From contig JAGXKN010000016.1 in the NCBI GenBank assembly GCA_018335195.1, positions 1 to 64,000 on the forward strand: 64,000 nt of DNA, written 5' to 3'. This DNA is from Desulfobacterales bacterium. Lineage in GTDB: Bacteria; Desulfobacterota; Desulfobacteria; Desulfobacterales; Desulfosalsimonadaceae. Of the stretch, positions 46,335 to 53,974 are shown one piece after another. The notes under the pieces were generated by a model. That model was not told the origin of the DNA. It searched no databases and saw only the letters and a program-made list of their open reading frames with translations. Position numbers and translations under genes: made by a program. Numbering within the stretch: the stretch's first letter is position 1; each line of letters starts with the position of its first letter.

Positions 46335-46871
46335 TTACCTCTCTGTTTTGATTTGTTCCATCTGTTTCATCAGGTGCCGGAATACATCCGGATCGGTGAT
46401 CGGCCGGTTGTTAAACTGCTTCCGCACCTGCTTTGTATCAATGACGATTTCCCCGTCCCCGGACTGGCGGCGGTAGACCAGGTCCCCTTCCGGGTTGCTG
46501 TAAATCAGGGTCATCAGCGTACCGGCCATGTCTCCCAGGGGCGGCCGGTCAATGTGGTCATGGACAAAAGTGGCGGTCACCCGGGTGCCCTGACCGGGTT
46601 CGGAATCGATCGTCATGGATCCGCCGCACCTGCGGGCCGTGTTTTCGAAAAGCGACAACCCCAGCCCCACTCGCCGGGTGGTCCGGGTTGTGTAAAACGG
46701 GTCGGTGATCCGTTTCATCACGTCTTCGGGCACGCCCCGGCCGTTGTCCGCGATGGAGATCTCCAAGCGGTTTTCCGCCGGATCCTGCTTCACCGTGATG
46801 CAGATCCGGTCCGCGCCGGCGGTGATGCCGTTTTCCGCCACATCCAGAATATGGAGCGCCAGTTCCTTCAA
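46335..46871 (-). CDS. HATPase-domain protein (histidine-kinase-like ATPase without HisKA)
   Basis: A 178-residue protein with a GHKL ATPase: N box MKELALHILDVAENGITAGA, G1 IADNGRGVPED, G2 GLGLSLFENTARRCGG, and GQGTRVTATF. No dimerisation/His domain is present, so it may phosphorylate a separate partner or act as an ATP-binding switch. The C-terminal 60 residues (IYSNPEGDLVYRRQ onward) are an extra domain. It overlaps the PHP gene by 4 bases. Similar genes accompany hydrogenase sensor clusters in Firmicutes and Desulfobacterota. Confidence 0.82.
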   Translation of the reverse strand: MKELALHILDVAENGITAGADRICITVKQDPAENRLEISIADNGRGVPEDVMKRITDPFYTTRTTRRVGLGLSLFENTARRCGGSMTIDSEPGQGTRVTATFVHDHIDRPPLGDMAGTLMTLIYSNPEGDLVYRRQSGDGEIVIDTKQVRKQFNNRPITDPDVFRHLMKQMEQIKTER

Positions 46872-47632
46872 TTTGCGATGATCTTTCGGCCGTCTTCTCC
46901 CTTAAGCGCCATCCGCAGTTCGGCAAAGCAGGGCGAGGCCATCTGCAGCCCGTACCAGGCGCGTCCGATATCCTTTAAAAAGTGGGCGTCTGACGCGGTC
47001 ACGCACGGATACCCGGCAATGCCGTTCACGCTTTCCCGGGCCCGGGAAAGCGGCACCCGAAAGGAAACTTCGATGCCGTCAATGTCAAGGTCCGGCGGGA
47101 TAAAGCCCAGGTTGCCGATGAGGCTGTATGCCGGCCGGTCCACATGGGATGCGATGCACAGGCCGCCGCAGGCGTGCACCTGCGCGACAATTTCATACAG
47201 GTTCAGGGTGGTCGCCCCGATGAGCAAGCGGGGGTTTTCCCCCAGGACCTCGTTTTTCTCATTGGCCACGATCTGCTCGCCCCACACCGCGCGCTGATTT
47301 TCCCCCGGCAGGCGGGCGTACACGAATTCCTGCATCTGGTGCGCCGATTCCAGGGTTTCAAACAGGGCCACCACGTGGACTTCTTCCCTGGAGCAGATTT
47401 CCAGGCCCGGCAACACCGCAAGGCCGAGACGATCCCCGGCCCGCATCACCGCCCCGGCATTTTCAGCTGAATTATGGTCGCATACGGCGATCATGTCAAG
47501 GCCCGCGTGCCGGCTTTGCGCCGCAATATCCCGCGGCCCCATTTCCAGGTCGCCGCACGGGGAAAGGCAGGTGTGGATATGGGTATCCGCCCGGAAGTGC
47601 TTGAGCTCCTGTGTTGCCCGGGCCGGGTTCAT
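46868..47632 (-). CDS. PHP-domain phosphoesterase/metal-hydrolase-like protein
   Basis: A 254-residue PHP-fold protein. Metal ligands are in DTHIHTCLSPCGD near residue 17, with DHNSAENAG near 52, a later ICSREEVHVVALF and ASDAHFLKD near 222. The fold suits hydrolysis of a phosphoester, but the substrate is unknown. I begin it at 47632 (MNPARATQELKHFRADT). Its start overlaps the DRTGG gene stop by 4 bases and its stop overlaps the HATPase start by 4 bases. It is thus co-translated within the sensor island. Confidence 0.82.
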   Translation of the reverse strand: MNPARATQELKHFRADTHIHTCLSPCGDLEMGPRDIAAQSRHAGLDMIAVCDHNSAENAGAVMRAGDRLGLAVLPGLEICSREEVHVVALFETLESAHQMQEFVYARLPGENQRAVWGEQIVANEKNEVLGENPRLLIGATTLNLYEIVAQVHACGGLCIASHVDRPAYSLIGNLGFIPPDLDIDGIEVSFRVPLSRARESVNGIAGYPCVTASDAHFLKDIGRAWYGLQMASPCFAELRMALKGEDGRKIIAN

Positions 47633-47982
47633 TCGTCTGCGGTTTCGTTGACAATGCCTGCGGCGTAGAGTTTTCCGGCCAGTTCGTAGGAACTCCCGTT
47701 GTAGAGCAGAATGGGGATCTTTTCCCGGTCGGCTTTCTCGCAGGTTTCCAGGTCCGGCTGGTTGTCCATGGCAAGGACGATGGCGGCCATCTCCCGGAGC
47801 ACGGCCACTGCCACGATGTTCTGATGAACCTGGATGGTCATCCAGACGCACCCGATCGGGGCGTTGGCCATGACCTCGCTGAGCAGGTCGCCGCAATAGC
47901 CGCCGGCGATTTCCCGGTCTATGCCCGCTTTTCCGGCCGCGGCGGTGAGTCCGAACTGGTCGATCAAGTCCTGGGTTTTCAT
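47629..47982 (-). CDS. DRTGG-domain protein
   Basis: A 117-residue protein whose fold is the DRTGG domain also found in phosphotransacetylases (GGYCGDLLSEVMANAPIGCVWMTIQVHQNIVAVAVLRE). Its function is a small-molecule or protein-sensing role, not enzymatic. I begin it at 47982; the upstream frame runs into repeats. It overlaps the PHP start by 4 bases. A second DRTGG gene lies at 49954 in the same island. Confidence 0.78.
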   Translation of the reverse strand: MKTQDLIDQFGLTAAAGKAGIDREIAGGYCGDLLSEVMANAPIGCVWMTIQVHQNIVAVAVLREMAAIVLAMDNQPDLETCEKADREKIPILLYNGSSYELAGKLYAAGIVNETADE

Positions 47983-48036
47983 AAGCGCCTCAATTCTTCC
48001 GTACATCCGGATATTGCAGATATTTGCCGATCCTGC

Positions 48037-48184
48037 CGGGGTGGACACACAGGTCCACCCCGACGTGTCCGCATAGAATGGAACATATTCCCATTTGCCC
48101 TCCTGGATGCGGACCTGCGTGTCCGCCCCGGCACATGCCCCATCGCGAAAAGTATATCGTAGGGGCGGACCTGTGTGTCCGCAC
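48037..48184. repeat. Two opposed copies of the GGGGTGGACACACAGGTCCACCCC element
   Basis: One copy at 48037-48063 and one inverted at 48159-48184 lie about 100 bases apart. They sit between the DRTGG gene and the hydrogenase-like gene, splitting the sensor cluster. Confidence 0.8.
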
Positions 48185-48199
48185 CTGTCCTGCAGAAAC

Positions 48200-49498
48200 C
48201 TATGTATTGCCCTCCTTGTTGTTGTCGATTTCCCGGAGCCTGAAACAATCACTGCGTTTGGCCCGGCCGCGAACCACGTCTTCGGCAAAGGTGCGGCAGT
48301 CCGGCGCCCCGCAGACCCCGCAATCGACTCCCGGCAGCAGCGACACCAGATTCTCGATTTCCTGCATTTGGTCAATAGTCAGCGCCCGCCGCTGATCCGG
48401 GTAATAATCGGTAAAATCCGAAGGCCGGATATTGGCAAAAAACCAGCCGCGGTCGTAGAGCCGCTGGAGTTTGTACGGGGGCAGTCGCCGGTTGACACCG
48501 AATGTGCGCACAAGTTTTTGTACGGTCTGCTTGGCCATATGACGGTCCACGGCGGTCAGCGGTCCGCCGAGACATCCTTGCGGGCAAACCCGCAGTTCAA
48601 TGTAATTCATTTCATCAAAAACGCCCATCTCGATTTTTTCGAGGCAGTTGCGGACCTCTCTTAACCCGGAAACCGCAAGCAGGCCCTCATCGCGCAGGGG
48701 ATTGATCTCCCCGCCGGACTTGCTCCACATGGGTCCCCGGGCATTGGGGATGTTGGCAAACGGGTCGGTATCGTAAATATCGAGCTCCTTTTCCCGGATG
48801 TTTTCCACGTGCTTGCAAATCTCCGGATAGACGGCATTAATGCCGATGGTGCGGTCCACGGATCCAATCTCGTCTTTGAGCACCATCTCCTGGGACAGCG
48901 CCTTGGAGGGGCAGGGGGTGATGTGGAAGATCTCGATCTCGGAGCCGGTGATGTTATGTATGGACTGCAGTTTTTTACGCACGTCATCGGCGATCATGAC
49001 CGCCGGCCGGCGGATCGGCAGGATATTGTCCAACAGCGTCGGGTGCTTGAGCGCGATGAGCCGGATCACCACCGGGCATATGGGGGAGATCAGCGGAAAC
49101 GGGGCCTGTCGGGTCTCCCGGTTCTGCGCGATAAACCGCTCCACTGCGAATTGGAACATTTCCAGGTGAAAGGAAAGATCCACCACGTGGTCAAAGCCCA
49201 TTTTCTTGACCGCCCGGAGCACATCGCACGGCATGGTATCCGGGAACTGGGAATAAAGCGCCGGCGAGATAATTGCCGCATTGGTTTTGTCCTTGTCGAG
49301 AGGGAATCGGGATTCGACGTTGGACTGGATCACCCCTTCCGGGCATACCCGGAGGCACTCCCCGCACCCGATGCACAGATCCGGGTGGTGGACGGCCTTG
49401 TGGCCGCGGATGCGGATGGCCCGGGTGGGGCAGGCTTTTACGCAGTGTGCGCAGCCCGTGCATTTATCAAGCTGGAATGTTACATATTCCCCGATCAT
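48200..49498 (-). CDS. [FeFe]-hydrogenase-like sensor protein with ferredoxin and C-terminal 4Fe-4S domains (HydS/HsfB-type)
   Basis: A 432-residue protein. An N-terminal 2x[4Fe-4S] ferredoxin (CTGCAHCVKACP, CIGCGECLRVCP) leads into the H-cluster fold. The motifs are ISPICPVV (C141), ITPCPSKA (C196) and RVCPQGCLGG (C305, C309). All four H-cluster cysteine ligands remain, but the proton-relay cysteine of TSCCPxW is Ile140 and the flanking residues differ, so turnover is unlikely. The C-terminus (392-418) has an Fe4 motif CGVCGAPDC. HydS proteins are thought to sense H2 and signal to a kinase or phosphatase, which fits the neighbouring HATPase and DRTGG genes. It overlaps the next HATPase gene by 4 bases. 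Confidence 0.85.
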   Translation of the reverse strand: MIGEYVTFQLDKCTGCAHCVKACPTRAIRIRGHKAVHHPDLCIGCGECLRVCPEGVIQSNVESRFPLDKDKTNAAIISPALYSQFPDTMPCDVLRAVKKMGFDHVVDLSFHLEMFQFAVERFIAQNRETRQAPFPLISPICPVVIRLIALKHPTLLDNILPIRRPAVMIADDVRKKLQSIHNITGSEIEIFHITPCPSKALSQEMVLKDEIGSVDRTIGINAVYPEICKHVENIREKELDIYDTDPFANIPNARGPMWSKSGGEINPLRDEGLLAVSGLREVRNCLEKIEMGVFDEMNYIELRVCPQGCLGGPLTAVDRHMAKQTVQKLVRTFGVNRRLPPYKLQRLYDRGWFFANIRPSDFTDYYPDQRRALTIDQMQEIENLVSLLPGVDCGVCGAPDCRTFAEDVVRGRAKRSDCFRLREIDNNKEGNT

Positions 49499-49953
49499 GC
49501 GCTTTGCCCTGTTTTATTTTCCCGGGACCCTGGGGACAGCGAAAAACGCATCACCACCCTGGTGCCCTGTCCCTTTTCGGATTCAATGTCCAAACGGTCG
49601 GAATGGGTCTCCATGTTCGGCAGTCCCATGCCGGCGCCAAAGCCCATTTCCCGGTACTCCTCGCTGGCCGTGGAAAACCCTTTTTCCATGGCTTTCGCGA
49701 TATCTTCAATTCCGGGCCCTTCGTCAGAGATGTCCAGGATGATTTTATCGGTGTTGACCTCTATGCGGAAGCTTCCGTTTTCCCCGTGCATCACCGCGTT
49801 CATTTCCCCTTCATATGCGCAGATGGCCACGCGCCGGATCAGCGCGGACTCGATGCCGATCTGCTTGAGCATGTTTTGCACGGATATGGATGCCTCACCT
49901 GCATGGATGAAATCCCGGCTTTTGAGCTGGAAGCTTTTTTTTAGCGCCGCCAT
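49495..49953 (-). CDS. Anti-sigma-type HATPase (RsbW-like)
   Basis: A 152-residue GHKL ATPase of the anti-sigma kinase type. N box: VAICAYEGEMNAVMHG. G1: DISDEGPGIED. G2: FGAGMGLPNMETHSD. The C-terminus GQGTRVVMRFSL completes the fold. It starts on the base after the DRTGG gene ends and overlaps the HydS start by 4 bases. It would phosphorylate or bind a partner in response to the sensor, but no STAS partner is visible here. Confidence 0.82.
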   Translation of the reverse strand: MAALKKSFQLKSRDFIHAGEASISVQNMLKQIGIESALIRRVAICAYEGEMNAVMHGENGSFRIEVNTDKIILDISDEGPGIEDIAKAMEKGFSTASEEYREMGFGAGMGLPNMETHSDRLDIESEKGQGTRVVMRFSLSPGSRENKTGQSA

Positions 49954-50316
49954 TTACCTCAATCCGTTCAGCCCGGTAAATCCCTGGGCGTACAGGCGCC
50001 CGCTGGTGACAAACATCGAATACGGACACGTCAGCAGGGGAATGCCATGGGAGTTTGCCGTATCAATGACCGCCTGGGGCGGCCGCTTGTTCCGGACAAA
50101 CAGAATGGCCTCAACACCGGCAATCACGGCGGTTTTAATGGACTGCACGTTGGTCAGGCCGGTTAAAAGCATACTGCTGGTACCCAGGTTGGCCGCAAGG
50201 ATATCGCTCATCATGTCGCTGGCGCCGATACGCTCGATGTCCAGGTCGAGCTTATGGTCCCCGGAAATGACAACCGCGTCTATCTTGTCGATCAGTTCGG
50301 AAAGTTTCATCGGCAT
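49954..50316 (-). CDS. DRTGG-domain protein (first gene of the sensor cluster)
   Basis: A 120-residue protein (MPMKLSELIDKIDAVVISG) with DRTGG features near DIERIGASDMMSDILAANLG and FVTSGRLYAQGF. It is distantly related to the DRTGG gene at 47629, so two copies serve one island. It sits at the 5' end of the first block, AAGAAGAG lies before the ATG, and its stop abuts the HATPase start. Confidence 0.76.
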   Translation of the reverse strand: MPMKLSELIDKIDAVVISGDHKLDLDIERIGASDMMSDILAANLGTSSMLLTGLTNVQSIKTAVIAGVEAILFVRNKRPPQAVIDTANSHGIPLLTCPYSMFVTSGRLYAQGFTGLNGLR

Positions 50317-50815
50317 GCTGCTCTTCTTGTTGGAAAGTGGCCCCGGATGTGTATAAACCTGTTTATACTTTCAAAGTAAAAAAAACCCGGATAAGTGTCA
50401 ATAAATTGTTGCCCTTCCGCCGAATCGGAATCGTTCCCGGGGTCGGCACCGGGTCTCGATTTCGATACCGAACCCGAACCCGATCCCGATTATTCGGGCG
50501 GACACACAGGTCCGCCCCTACAGATCATATCATCTAACCACTTAACACCCTTAAAACTTTACCCATCACCGCCCACCGACCCCTGACCACCGACTACCGA
50601 CCACCGACTACCGACCACCGACCACCGACCCCTGACCACCCATCACCCATAACCCATAATTGACAATCGCAGCAGACTGTGACATATTCATTTCTTCTTT
50701 TTCGAGCAAGTCTGGCAATTTATTCTGATTTTTCGGATATGCATGGCAATGGTAACCTATAAAATAAATTGCTTTTAAAAATCTGAAACGCTCAATTTAG
50801 GGGTAAAGGAGACCC
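50317..50815. other. Intergenic region between sensor island and nuoE
   Basis: These 499 bases, divergent between the - strand island and nuoE, include a CGGTATCGG-type tract (50423-50490), a GGACAC element (50494-50521) and a tandem tract (50561-50659). The part 50660-50805 is AT-rich and probably carries the nuoE promoter and the island promoter. No protein is evident. Confidence 0.6.
50561..50659. repeat. Tandem gaccaccgactacc / catcacccataac tract
   Basis: Seven- to eight-base units accaccg, actaccg and ccctgac repeat about ten times, then acccatcaccc and ataacccat units. It is not a CRISPR: no conserved repeat of 25 bases or more and no spacers. Confidence 0.75.
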
Positions 50816-51298
50816 ATGATGCTTTCTCACCCGGATATCACCCCGGAGATGAAACAGCGCATCGATGAAATTATCGCGTCCCATAAGGACACCCCCGGCG
50901 CCGTTATCCCGGTGCTTCGCATGTGCCAGGACGTAGTGGGCTATCTCCCGGTTGAACTGATCGACTACATCAGCCGCGGCCTGAATCTTCCCCGCAGCGA
51001 TGTTTACGGCGTAGCCACCTTTTATTCCCTGTTTTCCCTGACACCCAGGGGCCGGCACACCGTCCGGGTCTGCCTCGGCACGGCCTGCTATGTCAAGGGG
51101 GTCAAGGAGGCCATGGACCGGATCGGCCGCACATACGGCATCGGTTCCGGGGAAACGACCGACGACCGCCGGTTTTCCCTGGAAGCCGTGCGGTGCCTGG
51201 GCGCCTGCGGACTGGCGCCGGTCATGATGGTGGATCAACACACCTACGGCGGCATCAAGCCGGACCAGGCCCTGGAGATCCTGGAGAAGTATGAATAA
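50816..51298 (+). CDS. NuoE-like 2Fe-2S subunit (HndA/HydC type)
   Basis: A 160-residue thioredoxin-like ferredoxin. The four cluster cysteines are in CLGTACYVKG and CLGACGLAP, with the helical N-terminus (about 1-60) typical of the family. It passes electrons from NAD(P)H or ferredoxin chemistry in NuoF to partner Fe-S subunits. It is followed after 109 bases by the NuoF gene. The AAAGGAG ribosome-binding site suits the ATG at 50816 or 50819. I infer it serves FdhA at 41514. Confidence 0.9.
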   Translation: MMLSHPDITPEMKQRIDEIIASHKDTPGAVIPVLRMCQDVVGYLPVELIDYISRGLNLPRSDVYGVATFYSLFSLTPRGRHTVRVCLGTACYVKGVKEAMDRIGRTYGIGSGETTDDRRFSLEAVRCLGACGLAPVMMVDQHTYGGIKPDQALEILEKYE

Positions 51299-51407
51299 TA
51301 ACAAGTGGTTAAGTGTTAAGTGTGAAGTGTTAAGAAAAAAAGGAATAAATCCGGATTTTGATCTTAAAACTTAAAGCACTTAAAACTTAAAACTTTTTGG
51401 AGAAAAT

Positions 51408-53195
51408 ATGAACCAGCACAGATTAGACCTGATGCTGTGCGGCGGCACGGGCTGCCATGCCAGCGGCGCCAGTGAATTCAAGGAAGCGCTTGGCGCCGAA
51501 CTCGAGCGCCAGAATCTGGACCGGGAAATCCGGATCATTGAAACCGGCTGCAACGGGTTCTGTGCGGTCGGCCCGGTCATGCTCGTCCAGCCGGAGGGCA
51601 TTTTCTACCAGCAGCTTCAGCCCGGGGACGCGGAAGAACTCGTGGAGGAACATTTCCTGAAGGGCCGCCCGGTCCAGCGCCTGCTCTACAAGGAGCCGGC
51701 CTCCAAGGAAACCATCCCCATCATGGACGAGATCCCGTTTTTCGCTAACCAGATGTTCCGGGCCATGCGCAACAAGGGGCAGATCGACCCGGAAAGCATT
51801 GACGAATACATCGCCCGGGACGGGTATTTCGGCATGGCCCGGGCGGTCAATGAACTCACGCCCGAGGAAATCATCGAGGAGGTGAAAACCTCCGGACTGC
51901 GCGGCCGCGGCGGCGCGGGATTTCCCGCGGGGGTGAAATGGGGGTTTGCCGCAAAGGCCGAAGGCGATATCAAGTACGTGCTGTGCAATGCGGACGAGGG
52001 CGACCCCGGCGCGTTCATGGACCGCAGCATCCTGGAAGCCGATCCCCACGCGGTGCTCGAGGGCATGATCATTGCCGCCCGCGCCATCGGGGCAAGCCGG
52101 GGATATATTTACTGCCGGACCGAATACCCCCTGGCCATCGATCGCCTGAGCCTGGCCATTGAAAACGCCCGGAACTACGGCCTTCTGGGCGAGGACATCC
52201 TGGGCAGTGGATTTGATTTTGACATCGACATCTACCAGGGCGCAGGCGCTTTTGTATGCGGCGAGGAAACCGCCCTGATGCGATCGATCGAGGGCAAGCG
52301 CGGCATGCCGCGCCCCCGGCCGCCTTTTCCCGCAAACAAGGGGCTCTGGGACCGGCCCACGGTGCTCAATAACGTGGAAACAATGGCCAACGTGGGCCAG
52401 ATCATTTTAAACGGCGGCGAGTGGTACGCCAGCGTGGGCACGGAGTCCTCCAAGGGCACCAAGGTGTTTGCCATGTCCGGGGACGTCAACAACATCGGCC
52501 TGGTGGAAGTGCCCATGGGCATTACCCTGCGCAAGATGATATTTGACATCGGCGGCGGCATCCCGAAGAAGCGCAAGTTCAAGGCCGTGCAGCTCGGCGG
52601 CCCGTCGGGCGGATGCGTGCCGGAAAAATACCTGGACACGCCGGTGGATTACGAGGAAATCGCCAAGGTCGGCGCCATCATGGGCTCGGGCGGCGTGATC
52701 GTCATGGACGAAAAAACCTGCATGGTGGACATGGCCCGGTTTTTCATGGATTTCATCCAGGACGAATCCTGCGGCAAGTGCACCCCCTGCCGCGAAGGCA
52801 CTCGCCGGATCCTGGAAATCCTGGACAAGATCGCCTCGGGTCACGGCACGCCCGGAGACATCGAAATCCTGGAAGACCTCTGCGACGTGATCAAGACCTC
52901 TTCGCTGTGCGGGCTGGGCCAGACCGCACCGAACCCGGTGCTTTCCACCCTGCGGTATTTCCGGGAGGAATACGACGCCCATGTCTATGAAAAGCGCTGC
53001 CCGGCTAAGCGGTGTGCCGCGCTGCTGAAGTTCACCGTGGATCCGGACAAGTGCAAGAAGTGCGGCATGTGCTACAAGGTCTGCCCCAGCGGCGCGATCA
53101 CTTGGCAGAAGAAGGAAGTGGCTTCCATCGACCGGGAGAAATGCGTCCAGTGCCTGGCCTGCTATGACGCGTGCCGGTATGATGCAATCGAGTAA
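51408..53195 (+). CDS. NuoF-like NADH/flavin Fe-S subunit with extra ferredoxin domains
   Basis: A 595-residue protein. The N-terminus (1-90) is a thioredoxin-like 2Fe-2S domain (CGGTGCHASG, CNGFCAVGP). Next come the FMN/NAD domain (SGLRGRGGAGFPAG, NADEGDPGAF), an SLBB domain and the 4Fe-4S motif SCGKCTPCREGT. A C-terminal 2x[4Fe-4S] ferredoxin (CKKCGMCYKVCP, CVQCLACYDAC) follows. This domain set is that of HydB/HndC/NuoF subunits of electron-bifurcating hydrogenases and formate dehydrogenases. It is the NAD(P)(H) site in an FdhA-NuoE-NuoF enzyme. Confidence 0.93.
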   Translation: MNQHRLDLMLCGGTGCHASGASEFKEALGAELERQNLDREIRIIETGCNGFCAVGPVMLVQPEGIFYQQLQPGDAEELVEEHFLKGRPVQRLLYKEPASKETIPIMDEIPFFANQMFRAMRNKGQIDPESIDEYIARDGYFGMARAVNELTPEEIIEEVKTSGLRGRGGAGFPAGVKWGFAAKAEGDIKYVLCNADEGDPGAFMDRSILEADPHAVLEGMIIAARAIGASRGYIYCRTEYPLAIDRLSLAIENARNYGLLGEDILGSGFDFDIDIYQGAGAFVCGEETALMRSIEGKRGMPRPRPPFPANKGLWDRPTVLNNVETMANVGQIILNGGEWYASVGTESSKGTKVFAMSGDVNNIGLVEVPMGITLRKMIFDIGGGIPKKRKFKAVQLGGPSGGCVPEKYLDTPVDYEEIAKVGAIMGSGGVIVMDEKTCMVDMARFFMDFIQDESCGKCTPCREGTRRILEILDKIASGHGTPGDIEILEDLCDVIKTSSLCGLGQTAPNPVLSTLRYFREEYDAHVYEKRCPAKRCAALLKFTVDPDKCKKCGMCYKVCPSGAITWQKKEVASIDREKCVQCLACYDACRYDAIE

Positions 53196-53230
53196 TCTAT
53201 ACGGACAACCCATAGAACCGGAGATAGCCT

Positions 53231-53548
53231 TTGCACGAAGAGCAATTCGAAATATTGCGGGAATTTGCTGAAAAGGTGCGTGCTGTTTATCCAAAGGCGC
53301 GGATTTGGGCGTTTGGCTCATATGTTAAGGGCACTGAAACAAAGGAATCCGATCTGGATGTTTGTGTCGTCATTAAGCAAATGACGCCCGATGACCGCTT
53401 GACCATCAGTGATGTGGCTTGGGAAGTCGGGTTTGCACACGATTTGCATCTTTCAACCATCGTGATCTCTGAGAAAGACTTCGAACAAGGGCCCGTCTCA
53501 GTCAGCCCCTTACTGGACGCAGTGCGAAATGATGGGGTTGCCGCTTGA
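53231..53548 (+). CDS. MNT-domain nucleotidyltransferase (antitoxin of HEPN/MNT module)
   Basis: A 105-residue minimal nucleotidyltransferase. The signature is G29-S30 in FGSYVKG with D41 and D43 in SDLDV. In HEPN/MNT modules the MNT protein AMPylates the HEPN toxin to neutralise it. The start is TTG with GGAG 7 bases before it. Its stop overlaps the TTG start of the HEPN gene (TTGA), the coupled arrangement of such pairs. It lies 35 bases after nuoF. Confidence 0.85.
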   Translation: MHEEQFEILREFAEKVRAVYPKARIWAFGSYVKGTETKESDLDVCVVIKQMTPDDRLTISDVAWEVGFAHDLHLSTIVISEKDFEQGPVSVSPLLDAVRNDGVAA

Positions 53549-53943
53549 AACAGGATCCGCAAACACGTGAACTCTGTAAATACCGCCTTCAGCAGGCAGA
53601 GGAAGCCCTGTCGGAAGCCCGTCTGCTTCAAAACGCGGGGCATTTTCGCGGAGCAATAAACAGGGCCTACTATGCAATGTTTTATGCAATTCAGGTTCTG
53701 GTTGTTTACCACAAGGCAAAGGTGTCCAAGCACAGCGGCGTGATTTCATATTTTGACCGGGAGTTTGTGAAGCCGGGAATTATTGACAAGAAATTTTCGA
53801 AATGGCTTCATCGGCTCTTTGATCTTCGGCAGGATGCCGATTACGGGGTTTTCTTTGAACCTTCGGAAGATCATTGCAAGCAGGCAATCGAACAAGCCGG
53901 GGAGTTTGTAAACCGAATTCAAAGTTATTTTGAAAACAAGTGA
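53545..53943 (+). CDS. HEPN-domain protein (toxin partner of MNT)
   Basis: A 132-residue alpha-helical protein. INRAYYAMFYAIQVL at about 38-52 and LFDLRQDADYG near 90-100 are typical of the PF05168-type HEPN family. A strict Rx4-6H ribonuclease motif is not obvious, so catalysis is uncertain. TTG start overlapping the MNT stop. Confidence 0.83.
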   Translation: MKQDPQTRELCKYRLQQAEEALSEARLLQNAGHFRGAINRAYYAMFYAIQVLVVYHKAKVSKHSGVISYFDREFVKPGIIDKKFSKWLHRLFDLRQDADYGVFFEPSEDHCKQAIEQAGEFVNRIQSYFENK

Positions 53944-53974
53944 AAGTTTCGTCGGATGAAACTTAATCGCCTAA

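Noticed and set aside
47633-47896. N-terminal extension of the PHP protein to 47896
   Set aside because: The extra 88 residues are Arg/Gly/Pro-rich and lie over the DRTGG gene; the ATG at 47632 overlaps that gene's stop by 4 bases.
48809-50356. Long + strand open frame (515 codons) opposite the HydS, HATPase and DRTGG genes
   Set aside because: Crosses three overlapping real genes and has no recognisable motif.
50561-50659. Tandem tract considered as a CRISPR array
   Set aside because: Units are 7-8 bases with no spacers; no cas genes in the window.
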